Part shown: in pieces, positions 8,971-21,800 of the stretch
How positions within the stretch are numbered: the stretch's first letter is position 1
How the letters are laid out: each line of letters opens with the position of its first letter
From: Patiria pectinifera
Taxonomy: Eukaryota > Echinodermata > Asteroidea > Valvatida > Asterinidae
Assembly (NCBI GenBank): GCA_029964075.1
Contig: CM057140.1
Coordinates: forward strand, 11,054,643-11,118,642
DNA: 64,000 nucleotides
Direction: 5' to 3'
The notes under the pieces: generated by a model
Told to the model about the DNA's origin: nothing
The model's input: the letters and a program-made list of their open reading frames with translations, nothing else
Database searches by the model: none
Made by a program: the position numbers and the translations under genes

Positions 8971-10750
8971 TGCACCAGGAAGGAGTTTCATTCCCGTATC
9001 TCTGTGAAGCATTTGTTATAAACGTGTAGAAAGATCTTCTATTTGAAATACTGCCGAAGTTAAAGAAAATGACCACCACGAACATCCTGCGAAGTTTGGA
9101 AAGCCTTGATTAGCATGAATATCCTAGATATTGGTCGGCACATGTGGTCTAGCAGTAGAGCACAGGCCCCATGATCGTGGGATTGTGGGTTCGAGCCCCG
9201 TCGTGGCCATGCGTGTTGTGCCCTTGAGTAAGGTGCTTTACTTCAATTACTCCTCTCAACCCAGGTGTTAAATGGGTACCGGCATTATTCAATGCTGGGA
9301 AGGCAACAGACTCGCTGTGGAGGAGGTGTGGCGATCCCCCCACAGCAGCATATGAGTCTGGCCCAATCGCTTCGAAGGAGAGATGGGCACTCCGTTCCTG
9401 TGAACACAGGTTCATCCCCTTTACCTTTTTTTTAATGTCCTAGAATGATTAGGAAAGTCACAGAAAAAAATCTTGAGAGAAATATGCGGAAATCGTGAAA
9501 CCATTTTGGATACCTCTGTAGAGTGTAGCGTTCTGGAAAGGTTGTTGAAATCGTGTGATTTTTTTGTCAGCCTTGGAAGAGAAGACGTGAAACTACTGTG
9601 TACTAATGAAATCATGACCACTTTTTTCTTGGACAATCTAGAGTGAATTATTGTATACATGTGATTTTGTCTTGCCATTACCCAAGTTATATAAAAATAT
9701 ATGTACTAGATTCCTACGCTCGGATTCAAATTATGCTATGCAGTACTGCGCATATTTGTGTGGCGTTCTGGCAAAATGAGACGGAATTGGGCACTGGTTA
9801 AAGTAAATAAAAAAAATTTAACATGAATAGTAATGAACTTTTTCTGACTTTCAGATTGATTGATATTTGCAATCTTTGATATGTGTAGTGCACAAAGATA
9901 TAGCATAAAAATCGCAGACTAAAAGTGTTTTTCACAAGAAACAAATTGGCATCTTTCATTTTCACAACTAGAAAACTGGAACGTTAAGGCTTTTCTCAGT
10001 ATTACGCCGTAACTTGTCAACAGAATGAAGTGCATCAAATAGTATTGTAGGGAAAATTGTATTCTCTTTCCTAATACCCACAAACCTCTATTTCAACTTC
10101 TGCCCAGTTCTGTCTCAGTTTGCCAGAATGCTTCGCACTTTACTTTGAAAATATTCATGTCGGAAATGAGCCACAGAAGGTGCAAATGGCTACAGTATCC
10201 TCAATCAGATATTCAAAACAAAAATATTTTTTATTAAAAAAAAATCTGCCCACCTTGCCATAAAAATGTGTTTTACATGGAAGACAGTAATGTTATCTTT
10301 TTAAATTGATTTATTTCTAGCAGTATTTCCACAGTCCACATGACTCAGATTTGTGTACTTAATTGTTTCAATTTGTTTTTATTTAGTGTATTTCGTCGTA
10401 AAAGACATTACATTCATGTGCCTTTCACTTTGAAATATAATCTTGTTTCTGCCTCTGTGATCATACAGGCAAATTTCTGCCATTAATTTATTGTATTGTA
10501 TAATCTGTGAATTTAAAGTTGTGGAGTACATGAGCTTAATCATGGTGGTTTAAAAGCCATTTGTTTTGATGATTTTTGGCAGGACACTTTCACCGAATGT
10601 ACTTGTCCCGTTCGCTTTCAAACAGGGACCTGAAGAGTGAAAAGTCCTCCTTCAAAAACATGTTCAATATATAGTCTGTGCAATCCGATTTCCATTTTAC
10701 TGTGTAATGCATATTGCTAATGTTTAGCAATAAAATCTATTGACTACAGA
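8971..10750 (+). other. HDX: HDX-like 3' UTR and candidate polyadenylation signals
   Basis: No coding signal follows the stop. AATAAA occurs at 9806-9811 and at 10729-10734. The second is followed by T/GT-rich sequence (TTTTCGTTGGTGATTCG near 10780) and is the better candidate for the main 3' end. A tRNA-derived SINE lies inside this interval. Confidence 0.5.
9137..9432 (+). mobile_element. tRNA-derived SINE
   Basis: An internal RNA polymerase III promoter is visible: an A box TGGTCTAGCAG at 9145-9155 and a B box GGTTCGAGCCC at 9188-9198, correctly spaced. A non-tRNA body follows with CCCTTGAGTAAGGTGCTTTA and ACCCAGGTGTTAAATGGGTA, motifs of the kind common in central regions of marine invertebrate SINEs. 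It ends in a T-rich run near 9425-9433. The tRNA part does not look like a functional tRNA, because the acceptor stem is not complementary. The B-box part was also enclosed by a spurious minus-strand ORF, which I ignore. Confidence 0.8.
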
Positions 10751-12207
10751 AACACAGAATGTTTGTAGTTCAATTTTCTTTTCGTTGGTGATTCGTTGTT
10801 AGTACATGGCAGTAAGCAAACGAGCAAACTGTTCACACAAATGTTTTCAATGAGCTAATTTTTGGGTTCAGAATTTGAACAGAAAATCTCTGAATTGAAG
10901 TGTCTTCCTAAAAATGACATCACAGCAACAGCGCCCTCAGTTGGCCATAAAATGGATAATTTAAAATGTTTACAGAAGTGCACTTTTCCATAAAAATTAA
11001 CCAAAAATGGCTGTCAAACAAACTTTCATGCTCGATGGATGTCAAATAGTTTTCATACATTTAAGAGGAGTAGAAACTTGCATGAAATGTCTTCCTAAGA
11101 AAATTCATTTCATGAACCCTTTAAATAAAATCTGGAAAACTCAAATATTCTGGGCAACTCCAGCAGACTTCATGCTAATGAGAGATTCCATGTTGGGGGG
11201 GGGGTTATTATACAGCACTGAAAGAGCAGTAAACAGGGATAACAGCTTTTTATCACACAGCAGAATTAACTTTTAATTCCTGAAAAAGCGGTACAGAACA
11301 TTGTTTCACAATGAATGCTTCTTCCCAAAAAAAAGACATGACACCATTCGTTTACATGTAACCTTTCAAATATTTGTAAAAAATACCTTTTTAATCCCTA
11401 ATCCTACTTAGCATATCAAATGTCTAGGAAACTAGATAATCTCATTTCAGATAATGAGGCCTTTTAAAAATCCACTTTTTTTTCATTCTGTATTCGTACT
11501 ACTAATATATTTACTTGGGTTAATAACAAAAGGATACAAAAATGTTAGCCTTACTTTGCTGTTGGACGAGTTTTACTTTTTACTAAAAAAGTTTAGTAAA
11601 GTTACTTTACGTTTATACTAAAAAAAGTCAGGCTCTCTACATGGTTAAGTAAACAATGTTAGTAATGACAACTAGGGTACAAGACAAACTCAGACAAGTT
11701 AGGCTTTAAGAAAGATAATTCAAAACCTTTTTCGGACAACATTGAAAATTTAACACTGTGCGGACACGCGACAAAATACTTGAACTGGTGCAAAGACAAA
11801 GATGAAAAAAATCTGTTCAACTTTCCAAGATGCAACTCATAAACCTTTGGTACAGAGAGGTATTTCTCAAAGATCACCAAAGAAAGTTTGAACGATTTTG
11901 TTGTTTGATTGTTTGAACATTATGTGACATTTCACGATAACAGCATCTACTGAAGTCAGCAGGACAAATACATGTATCACAAAAACAACTGAGCATTGGA
12001 GAATTTTGCAGAGTTTCACTACCTCCTTCTACATAATCAATTACCCATTCCACAAAGATGCGAAGCGCAGAAAAGTTCGACTATCAAACAGGTGGTGTTT
12101 TACTGATTTTGATTTTTTTCAAGTTAAATATGCTTATGCGATGTTTTAGCTAAAACAGCTCTCAAAATTGTGTTGTCTCGTTACCACATAATCTATCACT
12201 CCAGTGC

Positions 12208-12575
12208 TAGTTTAAAAACGCCTGAATTTATCCCCCTCATCTGATTGATGGGTCGTTGATCGCGCGTCGTTGAATTATTCGTCCCAAATGCAAGGTGCGG
12301 CCACACAGCAAAAACAGAAGTTCTTTTCCACGGTGGAAGTTCCATTTGCACAGTCACACGATTGGTGGCTCTGACCAATCAGATGACGAGGATTTATTCA
12401 GGCGTTGTATAAAACAAATAAGGAATGTTTCACATTCGTGCAATGGAAAGAATAATTTCAGTTGGTGGCAGATTGAATGTTCCATTTTTCGCCTCGTGGA
12501 ACGGGACATTCCATTGGTCACCTCATGAAATTATTCTTACCATTGCATTCATAAACATTCGTTATTTGTATACTA
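12208..12575. mobile_element. Foldback/MITE-like element built of two consecutive hairpins
   Basis: The first inverted pair is about 12208-12250 with 12368-12412; both arms carry ACGCCTGAAT and CATCTGATTG. The second pair is about 12415-12465 with 12527-12572; arms carry AATGCAATGG/GTGCAATGG and AAGAATAATTTCA. The two hairpins abut. No coding capacity. Confidence 0.65.
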
Positions 12576-12877
12576 ATTAACACTTGGCAAAGACGATCGT
12601 TACGCCACCTTCAATCGCTCACGTATAGAGACTATAAACTCATTTTCTGCCGAGCATTTGTGGAATGGGCCCTGGTTCCTAATGACTTACACGAGCAGAC
12701 TAAACGGCAGACAAATACAAGTCATTGTCGGTCTAAGACAAGCCACTTTTTATATTAAGCTGAATTGTGGTTTCACCATGAGGCACATTTCCTGCCCACC
12801 TACTACCGAGGTGCAGTTCTGTGGAGGGAAACATGGGTTGTGTTCTCCAAAATTTATCCTTTCCTATACAACCATAC

Positions 12878-12964
12878 CCACCACCTAGTACCCACCCCAA
12901 AACCCACCCCATCCTCGCCCCTATCCCCCAATCCCCGCCCAAACCCCCGATCCCCCGCCCCACC
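12878..12964 (-). other. G-quadruplex-prone C-rich/G-rich tract
   Basis: The plus strand has about a dozen runs of three to five Cs (CCCACC, CCCCAAAACCCACCCC, ATCCCCCAATCCCCGCCC, CCCCCGATCCCCCGCCCC), so the minus strand has closely spaced G runs fitting the G3+N1-7 pattern many times over. It stands out in AT-rich surroundings. Confidence 0.6.
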
Positions 12965-15900
12965 AAAAAACAAAGGTGTACAAAAACCATGGTATTTCAC
13001 ATAGAACACGCAAGCAATTAATGTGATGCATAAGGAGGCCTCCCCAAAAAAAAAATAAAAAAAATTGAGAGCCATGTTTTATTAGTATAGTTTTAAAATG
13101 TTAGAAAATTGAAAAATTGTAAGATGTTACTGAACTTGTTTAAATCTAAATACTTTTAAACTTATCCACCCCACAGAACTACACCTGCGGCCCCACCCCT
13201 AGCATAAGACACTCACATTTTGAAGACATTTTAGCCGTAGTTAAACAAATGAAACGATTAGTCTAACGACACCATTTTTTCAACCTAAACCACCAACAAG
13301 TGAAATTTGTGGCCATTCAAAATACTTTACATGAATCTAAAGATACATTCCTATACAGAGACTTTCATAAACTTTCATCTAGATATATACTCCGTTCTGA
13401 ATCGACAAACCATTGTACACTTTTCACATAACTGTTTTAGACCTCTTTCTAATACATGTATAGTATGTCCAATCACTCTCAACTTCCAATAGACTTTTTC
13501 AAACTTACAGACGCTTTTACAGATTATGAACAATTTTTTTTTTTCTCTCGTCATATTCTTTTCAAAGTATGTTCGACATGATCTACAAGCGTTACCGTTA
13601 ACATTTTCCGATCTATTTACATTCCAGTTTCACTTCTCAAACTTCGACTTTTTGGTGTTCAAAACCAATTCTGTCACCGCCATCTTTGACTAGTTCCTCG
13701 AACAGCAAATTGAGAAATCTTTTCAAAGTGTTTCATCTCATATTGGCACCAGTCTATTTGCAGTCCCTTGCCAATATCAATACATTTACATTTTACAAAC
13801 CACCAAATAAGAAACACTTGACATTTTTAACACAAAACCCAGAAGGCAATCTCCAGCTTCAATAGTCCGGTGCACATAACGCCAGGACAAACTTTACAGT
13901 GATCTTGACAATAGAGTCTGAGAACTAGACAAAGATGGTGCACACTCTCTTTTGTACACGTTTAAACTTTCGGCAGTCTTATTTTTATCTACATATACAA
14001 CTACACTTCTTTCCATCCTAAAAAAAGAATAACATTTCTACAAGACTAGAAGATGACACTTATAGTAGCCTTGCCAGACACTGTTGAAACTCACAATTAA
14101 ACGAAGTAATAATGTACAATTGAAGATAAACAACATGTATTTAACTTATCAGAAAAGACCCAACAAAAATTTTAAAATGTGAAATATTTAAACTTGTATC
14201 TTTTCCTTTGAGAGAAAGGAAAAATATTGTTTTCTTTTAAAAGGCCAGTTTGTTGGAATGCCCTTTTTCATGGATGCTTTCATATGTGGATGACATATAA
14301 AAGGGCTTTTTTAACATCTTATTAATTTGTATTACAAAAATGTATTTGTCATCTTTCACAGTAAAAATACAATCGCTACAATATTCATGTGGATGGGTCT
14401 GGTCGTAAAGAGTTCTTCAAACTATTTTTTTATTTTTGAGGGGGGAAAATTTCTTTTTAAATATCTTGAAATACATGTACACAACCATAGTAGTTTACTA
14501 TTTGCATTGACTTTTCAGAGTTTCAGTATTATTTTACTGCTAGCTATACTTAGTACAAAATGAAAATCACCGACAAAGTACTTGGTTTCATGATACACTT
14601 ACTAAGATCACAAAACTGCAGCATTTTACGTAATCATAAAAATTGGTAAACAATTTCTAAAGAGCTTTTGTTTTTCTCGATACAGTGTTTTGCCTTTGTG
14701 TAATGTTAAGATTTACTGAAAACTTGTGACACAAAAATAAGTAAATGTCAGTTGGAACAATAAGAAAATCACCACACCATATTCGAACAAAAAAGATATG
14801 AGATATTTTTTTATTTTTGACTTTTGACTGGATCCAACTGTAAAGAAAACAGTTATCACGAAACAAAATGAGAGAATGCATTTTAAGCAAAACATCTTAA
14901 CATCTTTGTGACTGTTTTTTCTCAACATTTTTCAAAAGTTGTAAAAGATGTCCAAAGCTCTTTAGAAATCGTTACTTAAAGCACCCTGTGTTATCGAAGC
15001 ATTGTTGAGCAGCAAATAAAATGTATAAAAGCAGACTTCTTCTTTTTTGGGAACAGTATTTTTTTTTTTTTTAACGTACAAAATTATTTCCAAATGCAGC
15101 AAGTTGTAACATGAATCACAATGCAAAGTTATGGACGGTCACTGACTGACATATTTTGATTATGTTTATCTTATGATTATGTTTACAAATGTTTAGGCTC
15201 TTTAGGTACAGTGCCACGCAATGCACATAGTGATCATGTACTACATGTGTATATGACTAAAACACGTATTTATAGGAGTTACCCTGGTCATGATTCCAGA
15301 AGACATGACCCCAACTTAGTACCTAACCATGTAACGGGTACCAGTCTACAAAGTCATTAGCACACTATCTGTACATGGCTATGACTACTGCTATTGAAAG
15401 TATATTGGGATATGAGTATATCAGTGTACATGTAAATAAATAGCGGCGTGTCGGTATTATGGTAAAAGGGACCAGATTTCATAGGAGTCCAACTTTCATG
15501 TGACACCCGAAAAGTGTTTAAAACCAGCCAGCCAGTGTAATCAACCGTTTAAAACCATACATGTGACGGGTTCTCGACCAATAGGAATGGATGAAACTGT
15601 AGTTGAAACCTATAGCAAATAGCCATAGCCAGAGCCTAAAAGCTAAGATTGTTATCCTGTCAGAGACTGTACAAAAACCATACAATTATGTCCATGTCAA
15701 CAAGTCATGTCTAGAAATTGATACCATAAAGCATTAAAGCAATGTACTATAAGTTCTAAGTCAACAAAGATACGTTTAATGTGTTGTATCTGGCAGCTCT
15801 TCAAAATACAAAATTATATTATTTTGAAAAAAAACTATGTTGGCCTATATTTTTGTTATTTTCTCAAATGGCAGTTTTGTGTATATATATATATTTTTTT

Positions 15901-16320
15901 AATTTCCAATTTCTGATTGCATTTTTTTTTACTTCAAGACTTTCAAATTTAACACTGTTGTGGCAGTTACAAATACAAAAATATCATGATTTTGTTGGAG
16001 ATTTTCATGAATGTACTTTCTTTACACTTACACGCCATGTGCCAATGGTAATCTTGGCCCCTTACAAAAATGGAACGTGTTTGTTGTGCCTGCCTGGTTG
16101 CATTATAGAAGCAGCCTTCGGTCTGTCATTGGTACATTTTGTATTCGTTAAAACAACTGACAGAAAGAGAAATTGTTTCATAAAGAGAGGAAACATAAAA
16201 ATGCATATCTTTTGCAGGGAAGCAAGTAGCCACTTTGACAAAAAAATCAATTTCTGGTAGCCATCTTAATCATAACATGGCAGTTTGAACCTTGTAAGAG
16301 GCCTCTTTTCCCCTTATTCT

Positions 16321-16350
16321 AACCAGTTCACGTCGGAGGACGTATGACAG
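16321..16350 (+). repeat. End fragment of the AACCAGTTCACG inverted-repeat family
   Basis: AACCAGTTCACGTCGGAGGA matches the termini of the elements at 26243-26492 and 56239-56488, and then the similarity stops. Confidence 0.45.
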
Positions 16351-17906
16351 CACTGGCTGTTTTTATACACAGGTGCGGCTGATGGGTTAAGACATCAAGA
16401 TTTCCTCGACTCCCCTTCGGGTGACGTATAAATATGATAATCCCTCGTGCCTTTTGTAAACACACTAAGTCTGTGAAGTCTGTGGAGCTTGAATTGGCTG
16501 TTGTGCACAGCCTATTGTTCTACATTTATGCTCCAACCCACACCCCAGAGTTTTGAAACATGTGAGGTTTCGGCAAGAAATATCGTACAAATACTGTTGA
16601 AATGACTCTTGCGAATCAGTATTTGTGGCGTTTGGCTGTGTATCAAAAGTTGGCAGGAAGATTTCGCCTTTTGCGAAAATTGAAATTTTCGGCAAAAATA
16701 ATCCTGTCGCGAAAAAAATTAGGACAATGGCACTTGTTTGGTAGACATGGCCCAAATAGAATTTTTGCCTTTGGAAAAAGGGATTGTTCATTATTTTTTC
16801 TTTGAATAATTTGACATGGTTTGGCACCAGCAAACCACACAGCAAGCCTCCATAAATTATTTATTTATTTATTTGTTTTGCTCTGTAGTACCACCATGGT
16901 AACTGTATTATAGGTAAATTGGGATATCCAGGAACTTCTGAAATCTACATGTCTCGTTCCCAGACTCATTTTCATAAAACTGAATGGTTCTTGCATCTGG
17001 AGTGCTGGATGGTAACGCAAAGCAACCGGTAAAAACGTGTGCCTAAGGAAAAGTTGTTTTACCGGCTGATGCAATCCTGCGCGGTCCTATAGTGATTACA
17101 CTGTATACAAATACATTTCTTGGCACTACACTGTCCACGTTGTTGAAAAATATGTCTATATTTCCTTGCATAGGGCTGTATATTGGTCCCAATTTCACCT
17201 TTTCAGATATGCTAATATATTCACGTTAAAAAAAATCCTTTATGTATTTACGATATGCGTAGTGTACAAGATATAGCACCTGATGTTTGGGCAGTTAAAA
17301 AATATTATAGAAGTACTTTTCCTTTTGAAAATGTAGTGTGACAAAACTTTGAATTTAGGAAAAAGTACCAGAACAAATAATTTCAGGAAAAAAAACTTTT
17401 TGCCACATTATGTTTTTCTTCTTGTTGATTACTGATGTTAAAGTTCTTTGATTACGGTAAATGTGATTTTGATTTTCACTATGATTCGTAAAGGAAATGT
17501 TACTAGGAATCCCCAAAATAGAAATCAATCAAGTATCTCAACACATAGAAATAAATAGAACAGAAAAAAAAAATCAAATACAAGTGTTAATCTATTTACA
17601 ATTACAATTTACATGGTTCTACTACTAATAACTGACAAATGTACAAATAAATAGCTAATTACTGTGCTGTCCCTTTGGAGTTTTGAAAAAAAATATTTAC
17701 AAAGAAATTAAAAACCAATAGGTGCTGTGCTGGTTGTAATTACTACACTTGTGCAGTGGGATCCTAGTATGTGAGAAAGCTTAAGATTTGAAGCCTAAGT
17801 TAAGTGTAAACACACAATAGCCCTTGCTTTGCTACACTCTCCAAAACACTTCAATATTTGCACATTTTGCTTGTAAAGTCAATGTTTACATTGTATACAT
17901 GTATAG

Positions 17907-18112
17907 GTAACATTGTATACATTGTATACATTGTATACATTGTATACATTGTATACGTTGTATACATTGTATACGTTGTATACATTGTATACGTTGTATA
18001 CATTGTATACGTGGTATACGTTGTATACGTGGTATACGTTGTATACGTTGCATACATTGTATACGTTGTATACGTTGTATACATTGTATACATAGTATAC
18101 ATTGTATACATA
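17907..18112. repeat. 9-bp tandem satellite (ATTGTATAC)n
   Basis: About 22 units of ATTGTATAC with variants GTTGTATAC and GTGGTATAC. The variants partly alternate, giving an 18-bp higher-order period. The unit length is a multiple of three, so all frames are open here; the apparent proteins (repeating Tyr/Thr/Val or Met) are artefacts. Confidence 0.95.
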
Positions 18113-18803
18113 CATTTCCCTTGGCCATACTAGCTTGCTGTGCTTGTAACATCCATCTGGCCTTCAGTAGGTAGAATGCATTATATCACCGACCATGGAT
18201 TTGCCACAGACTCTTATGTGGACAAACCGTGAGTCTATTGTGAGTCAATCCCAAGTTACGTGTAAGTCACAAGCTATTCAAATGAACTGTGATAAAAGCA
18301 TTCCTTTTGTTACTGTACATTCTCTTGTGACCGGACTTGTGAATGGACTTGTGATAGACTCAACTATTGGCGCGAAATCCGTAAGACAATATCTTGACAT
18401 AAAAAAAAGAAATTTTCTGTTTTCACAGATACCTCTTAAAGCGTTGCTCATGGGAAATAATTCAAACCCAGCATTTTGGATGTCTGTAAAGATTTGGTTC
18501 GGCCAACTCAACTACATACACGTACATATCCATGTTCCCCTCACCTATATTTCATCAATATCTTACACTGTTGCCTCTTACGTTCACGATCCATGCAGGA
18601 CAACTTGACTGCAACAATTCTGTTACACATACCTCGGACGAACGCTGATCAAACCAACCCAATAATTACAGCGAAAACTGTATACAAAATGTGATTTGTT
18701 CCAGTGCCTTTGACTAAACAATACTAATTCAACGTACTGCTGCAGAGAGAACTAACACAATACTACACGTACTTCTACTTGTACCTCAGTCTAGTGTGGC
18801 CCT

Positions 18804-18869
18804 TTAGAAGCCTATTTGAGGTCCGTCCGACATTATTTGCAGCGAGTAAGCACCGACGAGAAGCAGCAT
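18804..18869 (-). CDS. MPHOSPH8: MPHOSPH8 terminal coding exon 14
   Basis: 22 codons including the stop: [20 protein letters not shown], Phe, TAA (18804-18806). Acceptor GCATTGCAG. It restores the family C-terminus (human ends KLLIGAYRVQLQ), which is why I accept this very small exon despite the weak upstream donor. Confidence 0.75.
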   Translation of the reverse strand: MLLLVGAYSLQIMSDGPQIGF

Positions 18870-21800
18870 CTGCAATGCAAAAGACAAAATATATCCTAAA
18901 CGGAGGGAAAGATCTTTGTCATTTGTGCATTTTTGTTTGTTTGAAGCAACAAATTAATAATTATTCAATTAACGCAAAATGCAATAGAGGCTACTTGAAA
19001 GGGCTTCTCATTTGAAGTTCAAATTTTCCAAAAATGTGTGTGGTCAAGCAACTTTAAACACAAAAATAGAAAAAAAAATGTTGTTTCTGAAAAGCATCTT
19101 ATAAACTTCTGAAAAGCTTCTGATAAACTTGTAAAATGATATATTCAAAACCTTTGTGTAGGGGTCACAGATGGTCTTAACCGTTATCAAATTACGGCCA
19201 TTCTTCGGTAGAAACGAGAGTAGAAAATTGGAACCCTGCATGAAATAAAACAGCAAAAATTAAAATCAGAAATTCGAAATATGAACCTAAGGCAAGATAA
19301 AGGATATTCTACTCCCTCCAATGGACTTCACTCATCCTAAAAATTGTTTTGTGACATAATACAAGCATGGAAAATTTCCAAGATCAATTTATAAAATAAT
19401 CACACGTTCAGATACCACACTCAAGATATGCTGGATTGTGAGGCAATGTGCAGAAATGTGCTAAAGTGTTGGCCAAAGGGGTATTATACAGCCAAGCTTG
19501 TGAACAGTTTTGGACACCCAGTTTTACAGAACACTTTTGTAAAACATAGTCTCAGTGAAAAATGTAGATGCCCAATAGAGCATACAAGTTGACCTCAAAC
19601 ACATATGATTTTACGGGAATAGAGTATACATGTATGTACATCAGGGCACCATGTAGCGGATCTACAATGTGTGTAACATCCCATTTTTTGCATTTATTTT
19701 GTGTCCTAACTGGGCTTATCAAGTCAAGGGCAATAATTGAGCTCTGAGAAAGAAAAATCGATTGAATTTCCAACATATTGAAAATATTGCAAATTAACGA
19801 CTACAATACATGTAGAATGAAAAACTTTGACCTCAACTTCCATTTAATCGATCCCACGGATATCAATTTGATTAACAAGGGTGTCTGTGACTAGACTGGT
19901 CAGCGTTTGGTACCAAGACGTTCACATAAAACGTGAACGTGGACTGGCAAGACTTGCACACTCTATTTGACATTTATAGCACACTTGAACTTGGATGCCC
20001 TGAGCTCCAGATCCTTGCCAGAACCCTGGCAAGGATACGATACTGAAAAAAAGACTTCCTCAAATCTAGTTGTCTAAATCACGTACCTGAGACAGTTGGG
20101 GAAGGTCTTGCCCGTTGAGTGTCACCTTGTAGACAAAGCTGTGGCCATTCAGTCGGCACATCAGACCGTTCAAGCCGATCTGGGCGTGACCGATGAACAA
20201 CACATTGCCACAACCTGTAGAAATAAAACTGAAGTACTAACTCACAGATTCCTCATAGTCACATTTGCCGTATTAGGTTTGTGCCAGTAAAAAAATTCTG
20301 GTATATTCAAAACTACATGCAAAGACAGCATCTGAATTACTTGGATGCAGCCAGCAGTAAACAAGTGTCTATTAATTGGAAGTGGAGTAAGCCGCGAACA
20401 TGTTCTCCTGTGAAATTTGCCGTGAATGTTGTATGACGTTCACTTCACTTCAAGTGCGCGCATGAACCTGCCCTTATCCTAAAAGGACTTGTTAAGGAGA
20501 AATAGAGAGATTAGAATCTGCACCGCTTACCCTCAGTATATTTTTGCCTAAAATTCTGCTGTTTTTCATTGGCCGTGTGTAGGAAAAAGCACTTATTCAC
20601 ATACGAAAGCAGGCAACATTTACTAACCACAATTATAAAACAATTTGTCTGACCGAGTTTAAAACATGAAAATGAATAAAAATGCTGCAAACTGCTTTCT
20701 GACTGGATTGCCTGAAATATACGAATAAAAAAATTAAGACCGCCTGACGTTGCGATCTTAACAAGATCTTCTTCAGAGGTACAATGAGTTTAAAACATTG
20801 CAAACCAAACTTGAAAAACAGTTTTTGGATCATATTGTATTTCTGAGGAATGAAATCTGTCCTGTCCATTCCATCCCCCTTCCCAGCAGTAAGATGGCCG
20901 GAAAACCCAAGCTTTTTAGGATTAAGTCTATACCTGCTGGCACTGTCTTATCATTGCTATTTATTTTTCAAAAAGTCAAATTCTGGCTCTACCTTGGTTG
21001 TGAGAGTACTGTCTGGTGTCGTGATTGAGGTAGATATTGTGTTCAGTACTCTCACGGATCCGGAAGCACTGAAGGGGAAACACTGGCTTCATGAGCTTGG
21101 CCGTGCCGCACAGGTACTGGTTGATAGTATTCTCAAACTGCATGACCACCCTGGAAGGAGAAGAGCCAAGAGTTTCATTATCACAGGCAACTCTGGAAAA
21201 AGAACAGCTATGAACATGTGGGTGCATGCACATGTAAGTAATACTGATAATACTCTCAAACTGCTTTGACCACCCTGGAAAGAGAAGAGCTGAGTTTCAT
21301 TATCACTGTCAACACTGGTCACTGGAAAAAGAAAAACGAGTACGTTTCTGGCTGCATGGAAGCAATGATAGTTCTCTCAAACTGCATGACTACCCTGGAA
21401 AGAGCAAAGCCAGGGTCATGTGAATGCCTACAAGGTGACAGTAGTTTCAAATTGCATGATTTTCCTTGAAGGAAAGGGCCAAGTGTAACATTTTCAAATA
21501 CCACTACAAAAAGAATGGCTGTGATCGAGTGAGGGCATGCAGGTAAACGCAATGGTTATAATGATATCATGTGTAAGACCTCCTGGAATGAGAAAAGCCA
21601 GGAGTTCTTTATAAGGCAACCCTGGAAAAAGAACAGCAGTAATGCTGAAATAGAAGAGCTATATGACAACCTCTCTGTGCGGAAGTGAAATCAATGTATG
21701 TCTGATATTCTGCAGTCTACCTGTGTTTAATGCATGGACTCCTCAACATACAAACAAAACCGAGAGAAATGACAGACAGTCATCATGCACCCAGTGCCCA

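Larger units (their letters stand above)
10751..18800. other. Intergenic interval between convergent HDX-like and MPHOSPH8 genes
   Basis: AT-rich DNA of about 8 kb with no convincing exons on either strand. It contains a foldback structure (12208-12575), a G-quadruplex-prone tract (12878-12964), a repeat fragment at 16321, and a 9-bp satellite (17907-18112). Part of it may be MPHOSPH8 3' UTR. Minus-strand AATAAA words exist, for example near 16860, but none is clearly the end. Confidence 0.55.

Noticed and set aside
9145-9216. A tRNA gene
   Set aside because: A and B boxes are present but the acceptor stem does not pair and the sequence continues into a SINE body.
15781-16260. 159-residue plus-strand frame
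   Set aside because: Phe/Leu/Ile-rich composition typical of AT-rich noncoding DNA, no recognisable domain, no splice context.
17851-18152. Open frames on both strands encoding Tyr-Thr, Val-Tyr or Gln-Arg-Ile repeats
   Set aside because: They arise only because a 9-bp satellite keeps every frame open; there is no splice or start evidence.
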